From positions 1,054,001 through 1,118,000 of the forward strand of contig NZ_PYAW01000002.1 of NCBI RefSeq assembly GCF_003014755.1: DNA of 64,000 bases. Reading direction: 5' to 3'. Numbering within the stretch: the first letter of the stretch is position 1; the number at the start of each line of letters is the position of its first letter. The notes beneath the pieces were generated by a model. It was given only the letters and a program-made list of their open reading frames with translations. It had not been told where the DNA came from and did not search any database. Made by a program: the position numbers and the translations under genes. The stretch comes from Chitinophaga niastensis (GTDB lineage: Bacteria; Bacteroidota; Bacteroidia; Chitinophagales; Chitinophagaceae). Positions 17,214 to 26,189 of the stretch are shown here, in pieces.

Positions 17214-18053
17214 ATGCAGGCGGAAATACAAACGCTTTATAACTCATCAATTTGCACAGTACATAATTTTTTATGCCGGTGTCAGCAGTGTACCGTGTCT
17301 GAAAAAGAATACCAGGAAAGCTTTGCGATTGCCTATATACGTAAAGGTAACTTCCAGTTCAAAGTTTTTAGAAATGATCTGGACGCCTATAACGGTTTAT
17401 TTTTACTCTGTAAACCAGGGTATGAACACCAGGTGGGGCATGTGCATGATATGCCGGATCAATGCACCATTTTTTCTTTTCCGGCAGAAAGTATAGGACT
17501 TTTAAAAGAACAGGCCGGGGAATTCTCCTGGTTCTTTAAAAATCCAGATATACAGTCAGTGCTGGTGAAGGCGACTCCGGAAATGGAATATCTTCACCAT
17601 AGTATATTTGCGCTGTTGTCAAAACCTCATTTCCCGCGTCTTTGGGTGGAGCAATTAATGACCGAACTTTTTCTGCTGGTATTGTCATCCGGCAATAAGG
17701 GGAAACCACTGCCGGTTCTTAATGATAAGCATAAAAGAAATTATCTTCCCGTTATAGAATCGGTAAAGGAATTTATCAATGGAAATTTTGAAGATGATAT
17801 TACCTTACCACAATTAGCGGCGCTGGGGAATATGAGCCCATTTCATTTCAACCGCATATTCAAACAGATCACTTCGTCTACTCCCTACGGTTATATGCTG
17901 GATATAAGGCTCAAACAAGCCAACCTCCAGATCTGTAACACCAATCTCCCTGTAACAACCATTGCTTTTTCTTCCGGATTTAATAGCCTGGAGCATTTTT
18001 CTGCTGCTTATAAAAAACAGTTTGGAAAACCGCCGTCTGCTATGCGATTTTAA
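17214..18053 (+). CDS. AraC-family transcriptional regulator
   Basis: 279 residues: an N-terminal cupin-like sensing domain, with a GYEHQVGHVHD stretch, and a C-terminal double helix-turn-helix (about 185-279; LPQLAALGNMSPFHFNRIFK, then the second motif with FNSLEHFSAAYKKQFGKPP). It follows the lanthipeptide export genes on the same strand after a 95-bp gap with its own candidate promoter. It could regulate the cluster or the small genes after it; sequence does not decide. Family is certain, target unknown. Confidence 0.88.
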   Translation: MQAEIQTLYNSSICTVHNFLCRCQQCTVSEKEYQESFAIAYIRKGNFQFKVFRNDLDAYNGLFLLCKPGYEHQVGHVHDMPDQCTIFSFPAESIGLLKEQAGEFSWFFKNPDIQSVLVKATPEMEYLHHSIFALLSKPHFPRLWVEQLMTELFLLVLSSGNKGKPLPVLNDKHKRNYLPVIESVKEFINGNFEDDITLPQLAALGNMSPFHFNRIFKQITSSTPYGYMLDIRLKQANLQICNTNLPVTTIAFSSGFNSLEHFSAAYKKQFGKPPSAMRF

Positions 18054-18119
18054 AAACAGCAATTTTCCTTAAATCTATTGTATTCCTGCTGGGTAGTTTT
18101 GCTTATCAAACTTAATATT

Positions 18120-18527
18120 ATGAAAGAGCAATTATTAACTACACTGGAAAACGCTAAAAATTATACATTAAGCGTTGCCGCCGCCATGCCACGGGATGCT
18201 TACGATTTTAAACCGGCAGATGCTATCTGGACCTTTAACGAGCTGCTTCATCACATAGGCTACGGGATTTATTGGTGGGAAGAGAACTTCATAAAACAAA
18301 AGGAATCCGACTGGAATCCTCCTGCCATAACAGCAGGTAAAGATGAAACAACCGCCTACCTTACAGGTGCCTTCCGCGCATTAAAAGAAAGCATCGGGAA
18401 CATTGCCCCTGGTGATAATGGGATAAAGGGATTTTATGCTACTATGGATCATATCACGCACCACCGGGGGCAGGCAACCGTTTATTTACGTTGCAAAGGC
18501 ATTACACCACCGGAATACACTTATTAA
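18120..18527 (+). CDS. DinB-like four-helix protein
   Basis: 135 residues from the ATG at 18120 (MKEQLLTTLENAKNYT); a longer frame to 18078 adds an unconserved start. The pattern NELLHHIGYGIYWW and the C-terminal DHITHHRGQATVYLR provide the three His of the DinB/YfiT metal site. Members include thiol-dependent enzymes and uncharacterised damage-induced proteins. Co-directional with the AraC gene, which may control it. Exact reaction unknown. Confidence 0.82.
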   Translation: MKEQLLTTLENAKNYTLSVAAAMPRDAYDFKPADAIWTFNELLHHIGYGIYWWEENFIKQKESDWNPPAITAGKDETTAYLTGAFRALKESIGNIAPGDNGIKGFYATMDHITHHRGQATVYLRCKGITPPEYTY

Positions 18528-18546
18528 TATTAAAAGCCCGGTTCAA

Positions 18547-18840
18547 ATGGCAGTATATTATATCAATAGTTACGATATCACAAACATGGAAGAATTTGAG
18601 AAATATGGTCCACCGGTAACCGCTTTGTTGCATAAATATGGAGCAGTTGTACTTGCGGCCGATTTAGCAGGAATCGCCGTAGAAGGTGCACCAAAACACA
18701 TGAATGCGATCATTAAATTTCCGTCGGAAGAAGCGGCATTAAATTGTTATAACGATCCGGTGTATCAACCCTTAAAGGCTATCAGGCGGCGTTCTACCGA
18801 CAATTGCACAATGGTGTTGGTAAAGGATCTTAATCGGTAG
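18547..18840 (+). CDS. DUF1330 domain protein
   Basis: 97 residues, starting MAVYYINSYDITN, with the ferredoxin-like dimeric alpha/beta barrel pattern of DUF1330 (GAVVLAAD, YNDPVYQPLKAIR). The function of the family is not established. The gene begins 19 nt after the DinB-like stop and probably shares its transcript, which ends at the hairpin at 18861-18896. The frame stays open upstream to 18436, but that start lies inside the DinB-like gene and is unlikely. Confidence 0.82.
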   Translation: MAVYYINSYDITNMEEFEKYGPPVTALLHKYGAVVLAADLAGIAVEGAPKHMNAIIKFPSEEAALNCYNDPVYQPLKAIRRRSTDNCTMVLVKDLNR

Positions 18841-18860
18841 TGTGTAATGGAATTATAACA

Positions 18861-18896
18861 AAAGCGGGTGTTTCATAAGTAGGAGACACCCGCTTT
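18861..18896. terminator. Bidirectional hairpin terminator
   Basis: 14-bp stem: AAAGCGGGTGTTTC (18861-18874) pairs with 18883-18896 with one wobble pair and an 8-nt loop. It lies between convergent genes (DUF1330 and the VKOR fusion). Confidence 0.75.
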
Positions 18897-18914
18897 ACTG
18901 ATATTAAGTAATTA

Positions 18915-20531
18915 TTAATCTGTTAACGCCATTGGTTTTAATTCGCCATTTCCCGCTACAGCAGTAGATGCAACAAGTACAGGTATCAACTGAAACAAAT
19001 CTTCCAGCAGGTATTTACGTGGTAATTCGCGTCCGTTGATAAAAATGGTGGGCGTACCTTTTATATCAGCGGTTTTCATCCATTCAGCATGTTTTTTCAT
19101 GAGCGCTGTTACATTTTTATCCTGCACAGGTGCCCATTTAAGTTGCCATTTTTCTAAATTCATCCATTCAAACCAGTCAGATAACATCTGTGCTTTGTGT
19201 GCATCTGATTGAAGTATGGTGGCCTGTTCCAGGATAGCTTTTACAGCTATTGTTTTTTTGTCGGTGGGGTGATCGGGATCGCAGGTAAGACGTATTTGTA
19301 TGTTAATAACTTCTTTGTATATATGATGCAGCTTGTCAAGTACTTTATGCGTATTTGCGCAGGGGCCGCAATAGGGATTGCAGGCAATGGTAAGCTGCAA
19401 TGCAGCTTCCGGGTTACCTAGTTGTAATTCTTCTTTCCAGGTATTGGTATTGATATATGGGTTTTTATTCCACTGAAATGCAAATAAGTCACTGTCTCTT
19501 TTCCATTTCATTAAATCCTGTGCAGCGCTCATTTGTTCGCGAATACTTTTTATGCCATTTTTCACCGGTACCAAAGATGCACAGATTAACGCCATGGTAA
19601 TAAAGTAGGCGATTATATGTACAGCCTGAAAAGATGCATAAACAGCAGAGAAATTAAGGACGGTAACCAGGGATTGCACAGCCAGTACCGCTACTATGCC
19701 CAAACAAAGGGCACACCATTTTTTCACAATAAATTTTTGTGAATACAAACTTATACCTGCTACTATTATCAATGGCAATGACACCACCATACCTGTGTAT
19801 AACAAGGCGGGTGAGCTGCTGCTGAATATGAAAAATGCAAATTGCGCTATAAAATAGGAGAGTGCTGCATGTGCCACTGAGATGCCTCCTACACCTTTCG
19901 CCTCCTTACTTTTTAATACAGCATCACAGCCCCGGGGACTAACAGAATTACAAACTTCTTTTACCAGTTTTATCTGCATACCCAGTTCTGTTGCAATGGT
20001 CATTATACTTATAGCTACGCCGGTAAGTGATAATAAGCCCCAGCCAATTGTTAGCGGTTGCAGGTTATTTCTGAATACATAGCCAATGGCCAACAGGATA
20101 ATTAAAACAGTAGCTGCTGCAAATAATTTTAAAATGCGTTCCTGTTTTATTATTTGAGTATTCGCTTCATACTCCCAGCTGGGATGCTCATCAGGGATTA
20201 ATACTATCCCCGACCATCGTGTTGCCAGGATTTCGTTTTCATCCCATTCATGCGGTGTATTTACCTGGATCAGGTATCCTTTTCCTTCCGCCTCTTTTAT
20301 GTGCGCCAGTACCGGGTAATTGAATTCAGTGATATATTTTTTTTCACTTTCCAGTGCATAATATTTCATGCCACCCATATCCAAAAAATCGATCAGAGAG
20401 GTGAGTGCCGGATAGTCGGGATGTGCCTGGAGTTCCTGTGTAATAAAATCTTTATTAACAGCAATACCGAGTTTTTTCATCCATTTGTGTGCGAGGTCTT
20501 CAAATACAGGGGAAGCAACGTTTTCTTTCAT
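18915..20531 (-). CDS. C39-like / vitamin K epoxide reductase / thioredoxin fusion
   Basis: 538 residues in three parts. Residues 1-130 resemble a C39 peptidase domain but lack the catalytic Cys (DLAHKWMKKL region). Residues about 135-325 form a multi-helix VKOR domain with Cys194/Cys202 and the CALC motif (Cys273/Cys276). Residues about 365-538 are a DsbA/thioredoxin-like domain with CGPC at 388-391 and a cis-Pro GTPTIF motif. Such fusions catalyse disulfide formation or transfer at the membrane. The inactive C39 part may bind Gly-Gly leaders. Its place beside the lanthipeptide exporter suggests thiol handling of exported Cys-rich peptides, which is inference. Confidence 0.85.
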   Translation of the reverse strand: MKENVASPVFEDLAHKWMKKLGIAVNKDFITQELQAHPDYPALTSLIDFLDMGGMKYYALESEKKYITEFNYPVLAHIKEAEGKGYLIQVNTPHEWDENEILATRWSGIVLIPDEHPSWEYEANTQIIKQERILKLFAAATVLIILLAIGYVFRNNLQPLTIGWGLLSLTGVAISIMTIATELGMQIKLVKEVCNSVSPRGCDAVLKSKEAKGVGGISVAHAALSYFIAQFAFFIFSSSSPALLYTGMVVSLPLIIVAGISLYSQKFIVKKWCALCLGIVAVLAVQSLVTVLNFSAVYASFQAVHIIAYFITMALICASLVPVKNGIKSIREQMSAAQDLMKWKRDSDLFAFQWNKNPYINTNTWKEELQLGNPEAALQLTIACNPYCGPCANTHKVLDKLHHIYKEVINIQIRLTCDPDHPTDKKTIAVKAILEQATILQSDAHKAQMLSDWFEWMNLEKWQLKWAPVQDKNVTALMKKHAEWMKTADIKGTPTIFINGRELPRKYLLEDLFQLIPVLVASTAVAGNGELKPMALTD

Positions 20532-20709
20532 AAACGTATAAAGGAATTTAGGTGACGGTTGATGAGGAAAAAATTATAAGAATTCAGGTTTATTTGTACA
20601 AATTACTTATTAGCATTGCGGTATTTTCGCACTGAAAATATTTTTTTCTCCAATAGTAATAACATACCAGAGAAAGGAAATCATTTGTATTTTTATAAAA
20701 ATATCGACA

Positions 20710-21243
20710 TTGCAGGCTACCTTAATTACACATGAAAAGACAGCACTCATCACCCTTTTTACTGATTTTCTGAAAGAGATTGGTTTACATGTAGTACTCG
20801 AATCGTATGATGCTCCTTCTTTTTTGCCTGGAGTAAGAATTAAAATGGGAGGATTGAGTATTGATTCCGATCGCTTATTATATCCTGGTGATATACTTCA
20901 TGAAGCAGGTCATCTGGCTACACAGCCTTACCACATCAGATGTGAACTTGACGGGGACTTGCCCGATACTGATTTGCATAGAGGTGGAGAGCTGATGGCC
21001 CTGGCATGGAGCTATGCCGCTTGTTTACATCTGCAAATTCCTGCGCAAATTGTTTTTCATGAACACGGGTATAAGGGAGAACACGAGCACCTTATCCGTA
21101 ATTTTGAAGCCGGGAGGTATATAGGTTTGCCAATGTTGCAATATCATGGAATGGCTTACGACGAGAAAAACGCGCTGCAACTAAATACAAAACCTTTTCC
21201 GCATATGGAGAACTGGCTTTGTTTAAAAGGACAGGATGCTTAA
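20710..21243 (+). CDS. Hypothetical protein with HExxH metal motif
   Basis: 177 residues from a TTG start, since no in-frame ATG precedes the conserved part. ILHEAGHLA gives an HExxH zinc motif, and a His-rich HEHGYKGEHEH segment follows about 60 residues later. No membrane or signal segment is seen. It is divergent from the VKOR fusion (178-bp gap) and converges with the dioxygenase gene 7 bp away. It may be a small metallopeptidase, but the family is not recognised. Confidence 0.65.
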   Translation: MQATLITHEKTALITLFTDFLKEIGLHVVLESYDAPSFLPGVRIKMGGLSIDSDRLLYPGDILHEAGHLATQPYHIRCELDGDLPDTDLHRGGELMALAWSYAACLHLQIPAQIVFHEHGYKGEHEHLIRNFEAGRYIGLPMLQYHGMAYDEKNALQLNTKPFPHMENWLCLKGQDA

Positions 21244-21250
21244 TGGGGGA

Positions 21251-21931
21251 TCATTTCCCGGCTTTCAGTTTGGCGATGAGATCTCTGGCTGTTTCGGTAT
21301 TCATTTTCTCTAACTCCTCAATGATCCTGGCGTTTGTAGCTGCATCGTAGCTTGCAGGCAGGTCTTTTTCTGTAAGTTGATACCCATGCTCCGCGAACAA
21401 TTTATCTGTCCATTCATTTCTTATTCCGTCAATAATCAGGTGAACCCTGCTGGTATTACCTTCGTTAACAATACTGTGCGTGTTGCTAAAGTCAATATAC
21501 CAGCATTCTCCTGCTTTCAAATGCAGCTGTTCTTCCTCAATTGTAAAATATACCCCCTGATTGGTCAGGACAGGAATATGGATTCTGAACGAGCCATCGC
21601 TATAAGCGCAGCCAGGATCCCTGTGAGGCTTGATGATACTCCCCGGAGCAAGGGACAATAAACGAATGGATTCTTTATCGCAATGCCAGGAATCTATGAT
21701 CTTTTTTGCATATGGCATCCGGTTGAGAGCTGGTGTATTCTTATAGGTTTCGCCTGAATGAGCGTAAATGTCATGGCTGTTTCCACTTGCAGAGCGAAGG
21801 GAAATGCTTCGCCAGTCCCCGTTAAAGTCTTTGGTGTTAAAATGTGCAGGCCATTCTTCTTTTAAAACCTCGTCCAGATCAGCACAAAGCTTTTTTACAT
21901 CATAAAAGATAGCAAACTTTATATAATTCAT
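21251..21931 (-). CDS. Aspartyl/asparaginyl beta-hydroxylase-like dioxygenase
   Basis: 226 residues with a cupin core: IIKPHRDPG gives the HxD metal pair, FRIHIPVLTN is the 2-oxoglutarate-side strand, and a distal His lies in FSNTHSIVNEG, followed by HLIIDG. Relatives hydroxylate Asp/Asn in proteins or free amino acids using Fe(II) and 2-oxoglutarate. It sits between the lanthipeptide region and the NRPS, so it might tailor either product or be unrelated. Convergent with the HExxH gene. The family is confident, the substrate unknown. Confidence 0.82.
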   Translation of the reverse strand: MNYIKFAIFYDVKKLCADLDEVLKEEWPAHFNTKDFNGDWRSISLRSASGNSHDIYAHSGETYKNTPALNRMPYAKKIIDSWHCDKESIRLLSLAPGSIIKPHRDPGCAYSDGSFRIHIPVLTNQGVYFTIEEEQLHLKAGECWYIDFSNTHSIVNEGNTSRVHLIIDGIRNEWTDKLFAEHGYQLTEKDLPASYDAATNARIIEELEKMNTETARDLIAKLKAGK

Positions 21932-22367
21932 ATCAGCTTTTTATGCCATCGCAAAAAATGATGGTTTTCATCTTATTTACCTGAATGTAAGATAATATTT
22001 ATGTCTTGGCATAATACACATCTGTTTAAGGAATGATCTCAACAAATTATAGGTTGATGGCTTACCTTATCTAGTGAATAAAAGAGCAGGTTTGTGTGGT
22101 TAAACAAGCAATCAGCAGGTAATCAAAAAATAGCGTTCACCTTGCTAAATCTAAAGAATGGTCACATAAATATATTGTAAACTGACAATAAATATCTAAT
22201 TTGCAATTCTTGACATTAATAATGCGTTAATCGCTGGGTCTAAGGCAATTAATAACAGGGCTTATTTACATTCAGCAGCAGTATCTCCTTTCCCTTGCCG
22301 TTCAAAACTTTGAAAATATTGACTCGTAAAGAATTATCTCCATTGTAACATCAAAATTATTAAATGA
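21932..22367. other. 436-bp intergenic region upstream of the NRPS
   Basis: AT-rich, without a plausible gene on either strand, hairpin or repeat. It must contain the promoters of the divergent dioxygenase and NRPS genes, but no TAnnTTTG box with proper spacing was found by eye. Confidence 0.5.
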
Positions 22368-25300
22368 ATGTGTGGCAATCCCTTACGCACTGAGAAATCA
22401 CCGCTCTATTCATCATCCAGCAATGGTGGTCCCTCTGATAGCGAAATAAAAAACACCCCGGTTGCTATTAAAGCAGATGGTTGTTTCATAAACCAATTAT
22501 TGGGATTCAGCAAAGAACTTAACACCACACTTGATTATGTGCTGCTTACTGCATTTCAAATCCTTTTATATCGTTACGGCAATCAAAAGGAGAGCCATAT
22601 TGCATCCCTGATGGATGATAAACTGATACCCGTATATGACGAACTAAGCGGAGAACAGACCTTTACCGAATCTTTACATCGGTTAATTGCTATTGTAAAA
22701 GCAGCAAAGGAACAGAACGAAAAATCGTACGAAGATTATACTGCTGTCTTAAGTGGCGTGTTTGTTATCAAACCGGCATCAGCAGCACTGACTATTGATG
22801 CTTTTAAGCAAGTTGCTTTAAATTATGATATCGGGCTTGTTTTATATACAAGTGATGCCGGTATGGAGGGGCAGCTGCTTTATAGTGCTAAATTGTTTAA
22901 TGAAGCAGCTGGTTTAAAAATCGCTACTCATTACAAACAATTGCTGGTAGCTATATTAAACCAACCCAATCAAAAAATAGGTACCTTATCGATGCTTACT
23001 GATGATGAGTTACGTGAACTAGCCATGTTCAATGATACGACAGCGCCTTATCCTATGGATAAAACGCTGCATACACTGTTGGAGGAACAGGTAGTAAAAA
23101 CCCCCGATAATATAGCGTTACAGCTTGGGAATAAGTCAATAACCTACAAGGAATTAAATGACCGGGCCAATCAATTGGCCAGACTGCTTGTTGAACACGG
23201 CATAAGACCAGGCGACAACGTCGGCTTGCTCGTTGCGCGTAGTTTTGATATGATTACAGCCATGTACGCTATATTTAAAGCCGGAGGCGCATACATACCT
23301 GTAGATCCTGATTACCCGATTGACAGGCAGCAGTATATACTCTCAAACTCTGCCGTAAGCCTGCTGATAACCGACCAGGAGTACCCGCTTAACTCCCTGA
23401 TGCCCGATGCAGAGGCTATTAATATCAGCACTGCTGAGCTTAGCAAATACGATACAAGTAACTTAAACATATATATTGATAGCCGGCAACTGGCTTATAC
23501 CATTTATACTTCAGGCTCAACCGGCAAACCCAAAGGGGTAATGATTGAGCATCATTCAGCGGTGAACCTCATTTTATGGGTAAACAATCGTTTCGGAGTC
23601 GGAGCCGATGACCGCTTACTCTTTATCACTTCCATGTGTTTTGATCTTTCTGTTTATGATATATTCGGAATCTTAGCTACCGGCGGATCGGTGGTAATTG
23701 CAACGCAAGCGGAAGTAAGTGATATTAATCAATTACAGTTGATGCTTCAGCGTTACCGCATTACTTTTTGGGACTCCGTACCTTCTACGTTGGATTATTT
23801 AGTGAAGGAGTTAACATTAACGAACAATGATTATAAACAGCATTTTTTAAGACTTGTATTTTTAAGCGGCGACTGGATACCAGTAAGCTTGCCTGATAAA
23901 ATAAAACATTTTTTCCCGGTAGCTAATGTGATAAGTCTTGGTGGAGCTACAGAAGCCACTGTTTGGTCAAACTATTTTGTTGTTGAAAAAACTGAGGCAA
24001 ACTGGAGAAGTATCCCTTATGGTAAACCTATTACCAATAACTTTTTTTATATTCTGAATGATCAGCTGCAACCTGTACCCACCGGAGTTACAGGCGAATT
24101 ATTCATAGGGGGCGTAGGCGTAGCCAGAGGTTATGCCGGCGACCCTGAGAAAACAGCCGCATCGTTTTTAACCGATCCTTTTAATGCGGCCCATGGAGCT
24201 AAAATGTACCGCACCGGTGATCTGGGGCGGATGCTGCCGGGAATGAACATGGAATTTATCGGTCGAAAAGATAACCAGGTAAAAATACGGGGATTTAGAG
24301 TTGAATTGGGTGAAATTGAAAACATACTTTATCAGGGCGGACAGCTGGAAAGCGCAGTAGTGCTCGCAAAAGAGGATAAGGATGGTAAAAAAGATCTGAT
24401 AGGTTATGTAGTGCCAAAAGGAACTTTTGATAAACATGTTATCATTGACTATTTAAAAGCTAAGCTGCCGGATTATATGGTGCCTATCATATGGGTAGAA
24501 ATGCAAAGCCTGCCCCTGAATATTAATGGTAAAATTGACCGGAAGGCTTTACTGAATATTGAGATTCCCAGGCAAACTGCTCCATTGTATACAGCATCTT
24601 TAACACAGGATGAAAAAATAATGACAGCTATCTGGCAAGAGGTATTTGGTATTGAAAAGATAGGGACTAACGATAATTTCTTTGAACTGGGAGGGCACTC
24701 CCTTATGGCCCTGCAGATCATGTCGCGTTTTGAAAATAAAACCGGGATAAAGCTTCCTGCGGCAATTTTATTTAAAAACCCAACTATTGCGTCCTTATTA
24801 ACGTCTATAGAAAAGGAGAATGCAACCACCAACTGGCAATCACTTATTCCTATTAAACCCACAGGAAATAAAATGCCTTTGTATATCATCCACGGCGATG
24901 GTCTTTATACTTTTAATTTTAAGGAGCTGGCAAAGTATGTGGATGATGAACAGCCATTATTTGGCCTGCAGCCCTGGGACCTGAAGGAAGTTAGTAAAGC
25001 CACTGAAACCATGGTCGATATTGCCGGACATTATGTTGGTGAGATATTGGAACATAATCCGAATGGTCCGTATGCGATAGCTGGTTACTCCTTTGGCGGA
25101 TATGTTGCCGTTGAAATGGAAAGACAATTAACTGCGTTGGGTAAAGAGGTGAAAATGCTTGGGATTTTTGACACAGACGCAGAAAATGCAATCTTTAACA
25201 AATCATGGCATGTAAAGCTCCCTAAAAAGATCATGCGGCAATTCCCTAAGTTTCTCTGGATAATCAAATCATCTATCAAAGACCCTTCCACTACACTTAA

Positions 25301-25649
25301 TTATCAATACAACCTGTTCTTAAAAAAGATGAACGGATTAGGCCACAGGCTGGGTATATTGAAGGAACCCAGTGTGGAAGGGATTTATAGCCAGATCAGG
25401 TTAATTAATCAAAAACATCATACGGCTTTCAAAGCTTATAACATCATGCCGTTTAACAATTTTGTTTATCTTTTTAAAGCCAAAAGCCGTATCAATTTTG
25501 TAGGTGATGCTAAATGCCTGGGTTGGAGAAAATATGCACAAAAAGGGGTGAAAGTTTTTGATGTTCCAGGAGATCATGTCACGATGCTGCAACAACCAAA
25601 TGTATGTGAATTCGGGAAAAAATTACAGGATGCTTTAAATAATTGTTAA
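22368..25649 (+). CDS. Single-module NRPS: partial C - A - T - TE
   Basis: 1093 residues. Residues about 35-225 resemble only the C-terminal half of a condensation domain (YVLLTAFQILLYRYGNQ); no HHxxxDG motif is present. The adenylation domain (about 230-740) has YTSGSTGKPKG, FDLSVYDIFG and the YRTGDLGR region. The carrier domain has LGGHSLMAL (Ser near 774) and the thioesterase GYSFGG (Ser near 906). The specificity residues read roughly D-L-Y-D-F-S-L-V-W, close to the known cysteine code DLYNLSLIW, so Cys is predicted. The GNAT gene starts two bases after its stop. The phosphopantetheinyl transferase at 61402 could activate it. Confidence 0.88.
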   Translation: MCGNPLRTEKSPLYSSSSNGGPSDSEIKNTPVAIKADGCFINQLLGFSKELNTTLDYVLLTAFQILLYRYGNQKESHIASLMDDKLIPVYDELSGEQTFTESLHRLIAIVKAAKEQNEKSYEDYTAVLSGVFVIKPASAALTIDAFKQVALNYDIGLVLYTSDAGMEGQLLYSAKLFNEAAGLKIATHYKQLLVAILNQPNQKIGTLSMLTDDELRELAMFNDTTAPYPMDKTLHTLLEEQVVKTPDNIALQLGNKSITYKELNDRANQLARLLVEHGIRPGDNVGLLVARSFDMITAMYAIFKAGGAYIPVDPDYPIDRQQYILSNSAVSLLITDQEYPLNSLMPDAEAINISTAELSKYDTSNLNIYIDSRQLAYTIYTSGSTGKPKGVMIEHHSAVNLILWVNNRFGVGADDRLLFITSMCFDLSVYDIFGILATGGSVVIATQAEVSDINQLQLMLQRYRITFWDSVPSTLDYLVKELTLTNNDYKQHFLRLVFLSGDWIPVSLPDKIKHFFPVANVISLGGATEATVWSNYFVVEKTEANWRSIPYGKPITNNFFYILNDQLQPVPTGVTGELFIGGVGVARGYAGDPEKTAASFLTDPFNAAHGAKMYRTGDLGRMLPGMNMEFIGRKDNQVKIRGFRVELGEIENILYQGGQLESAVVLAKEDKDGKKDLIGYVVPKGTFDKHVIIDYLKAKLPDYMVPIIWVEMQSLPLNINGKIDRKALLNIEIPRQTAPLYTASLTQDEKIMTAIWQEVFGIEKIGTNDNFFELGGHSLMALQIMSRFENKTGIKLPAAILFKNPTIASLLTSIEKENATTNWQSLIPIKPTGNKMPLYIIHGDGLYTFNFKELAKYVDDEQPLFGLQPWDLKEVSKATETMVDIAGHYVGEILEHNPNGPYAIAGYSFGGYVAVEMERQLTALGKEVKMLGIFDTDAENAIFNKSWHVKLPKKIMRQFPKFLWIIKSSIKDPSTTLNYQYNLFLKKMNGLGHRLGILKEPSVEGIYSQIRLINQKHHTAFKAYNIMPFNNFVYLFKAKSRINFVGDAKCLGWRKYAQKGVKVFDVPGDHVTMLQQPNVCEFGKKLQDALNNC

Positions 25650-25650
25650 G

Positions 25651-26115
25651 ATGAGTACCTCAAATATGACCATTAAACCAATCAATAAAAGTGATATTGA
25701 AGTTTATACAAAGGTATTTGTACAAGCCTACAATCAGCCTCCATGGAATTACCACTGGAAGTTTGAAGATGCGGTAAAATATTTAAACGAATATATAGCA
25801 TCTCCCCATTTTAAGGGCTTTAGTTTGTACGATAATAATGTTTTTATAGGCGCAATATTCGCACATACTAAAACATGGTGGACAGGTGAGCAACTGTATA
25901 TTGATGAATTTTTTATTGAGCCTGATTTGCAAAAAAAAGGATATGGAAAGTTTTTAGAGAAGCATACGGAACAATATGCACTTGAGCACGGATTAGGTAC
26001 CATCACGTTAATGACCCATAAATTTATGCCGGCGATGAAGTTCTATACGGGTATTAATTTTATGCATGCACAGCCCTTTGTAATTCTATTTAAACAAATG
26101 ACTGATGGCATGTAA
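25651..26115 (+). CDS. GNAT-family N-acetyltransferase
   Basis: 154 residues with the GNAT fold: an FFIEPDLQKKGYGKFL acetyl-CoA loop (Q/RxxGxG/A variant QKKGYG) preceded by LYIDEFF. Begins two bases after the NRPS stop, so the two genes are almost certainly cotranscribed. It could acylate the NRPS product or confer self-protection; both are inference. The family is confident, the substrate unknown. Confidence 0.87.
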   Translation: MSTSNMTIKPINKSDIEVYTKVFVQAYNQPPWNYHWKFEDAVKYLNEYIASPHFKGFSLYDNNVFIGAIFAHTKTWWTGEQLYIDEFFIEPDLQKKGYGKFLEKHTEQYALEHGLGTITLMTHKFMPAMKFYTGINFMHAQPFVILFKQMTDGM

Positions 26116-26189
26116 ATGAAGACGGAAGACGTCGTGTTGGTTGTCATTTGCGAATAACCAAACTAAACTAAACAAAACGAATTGACTGG

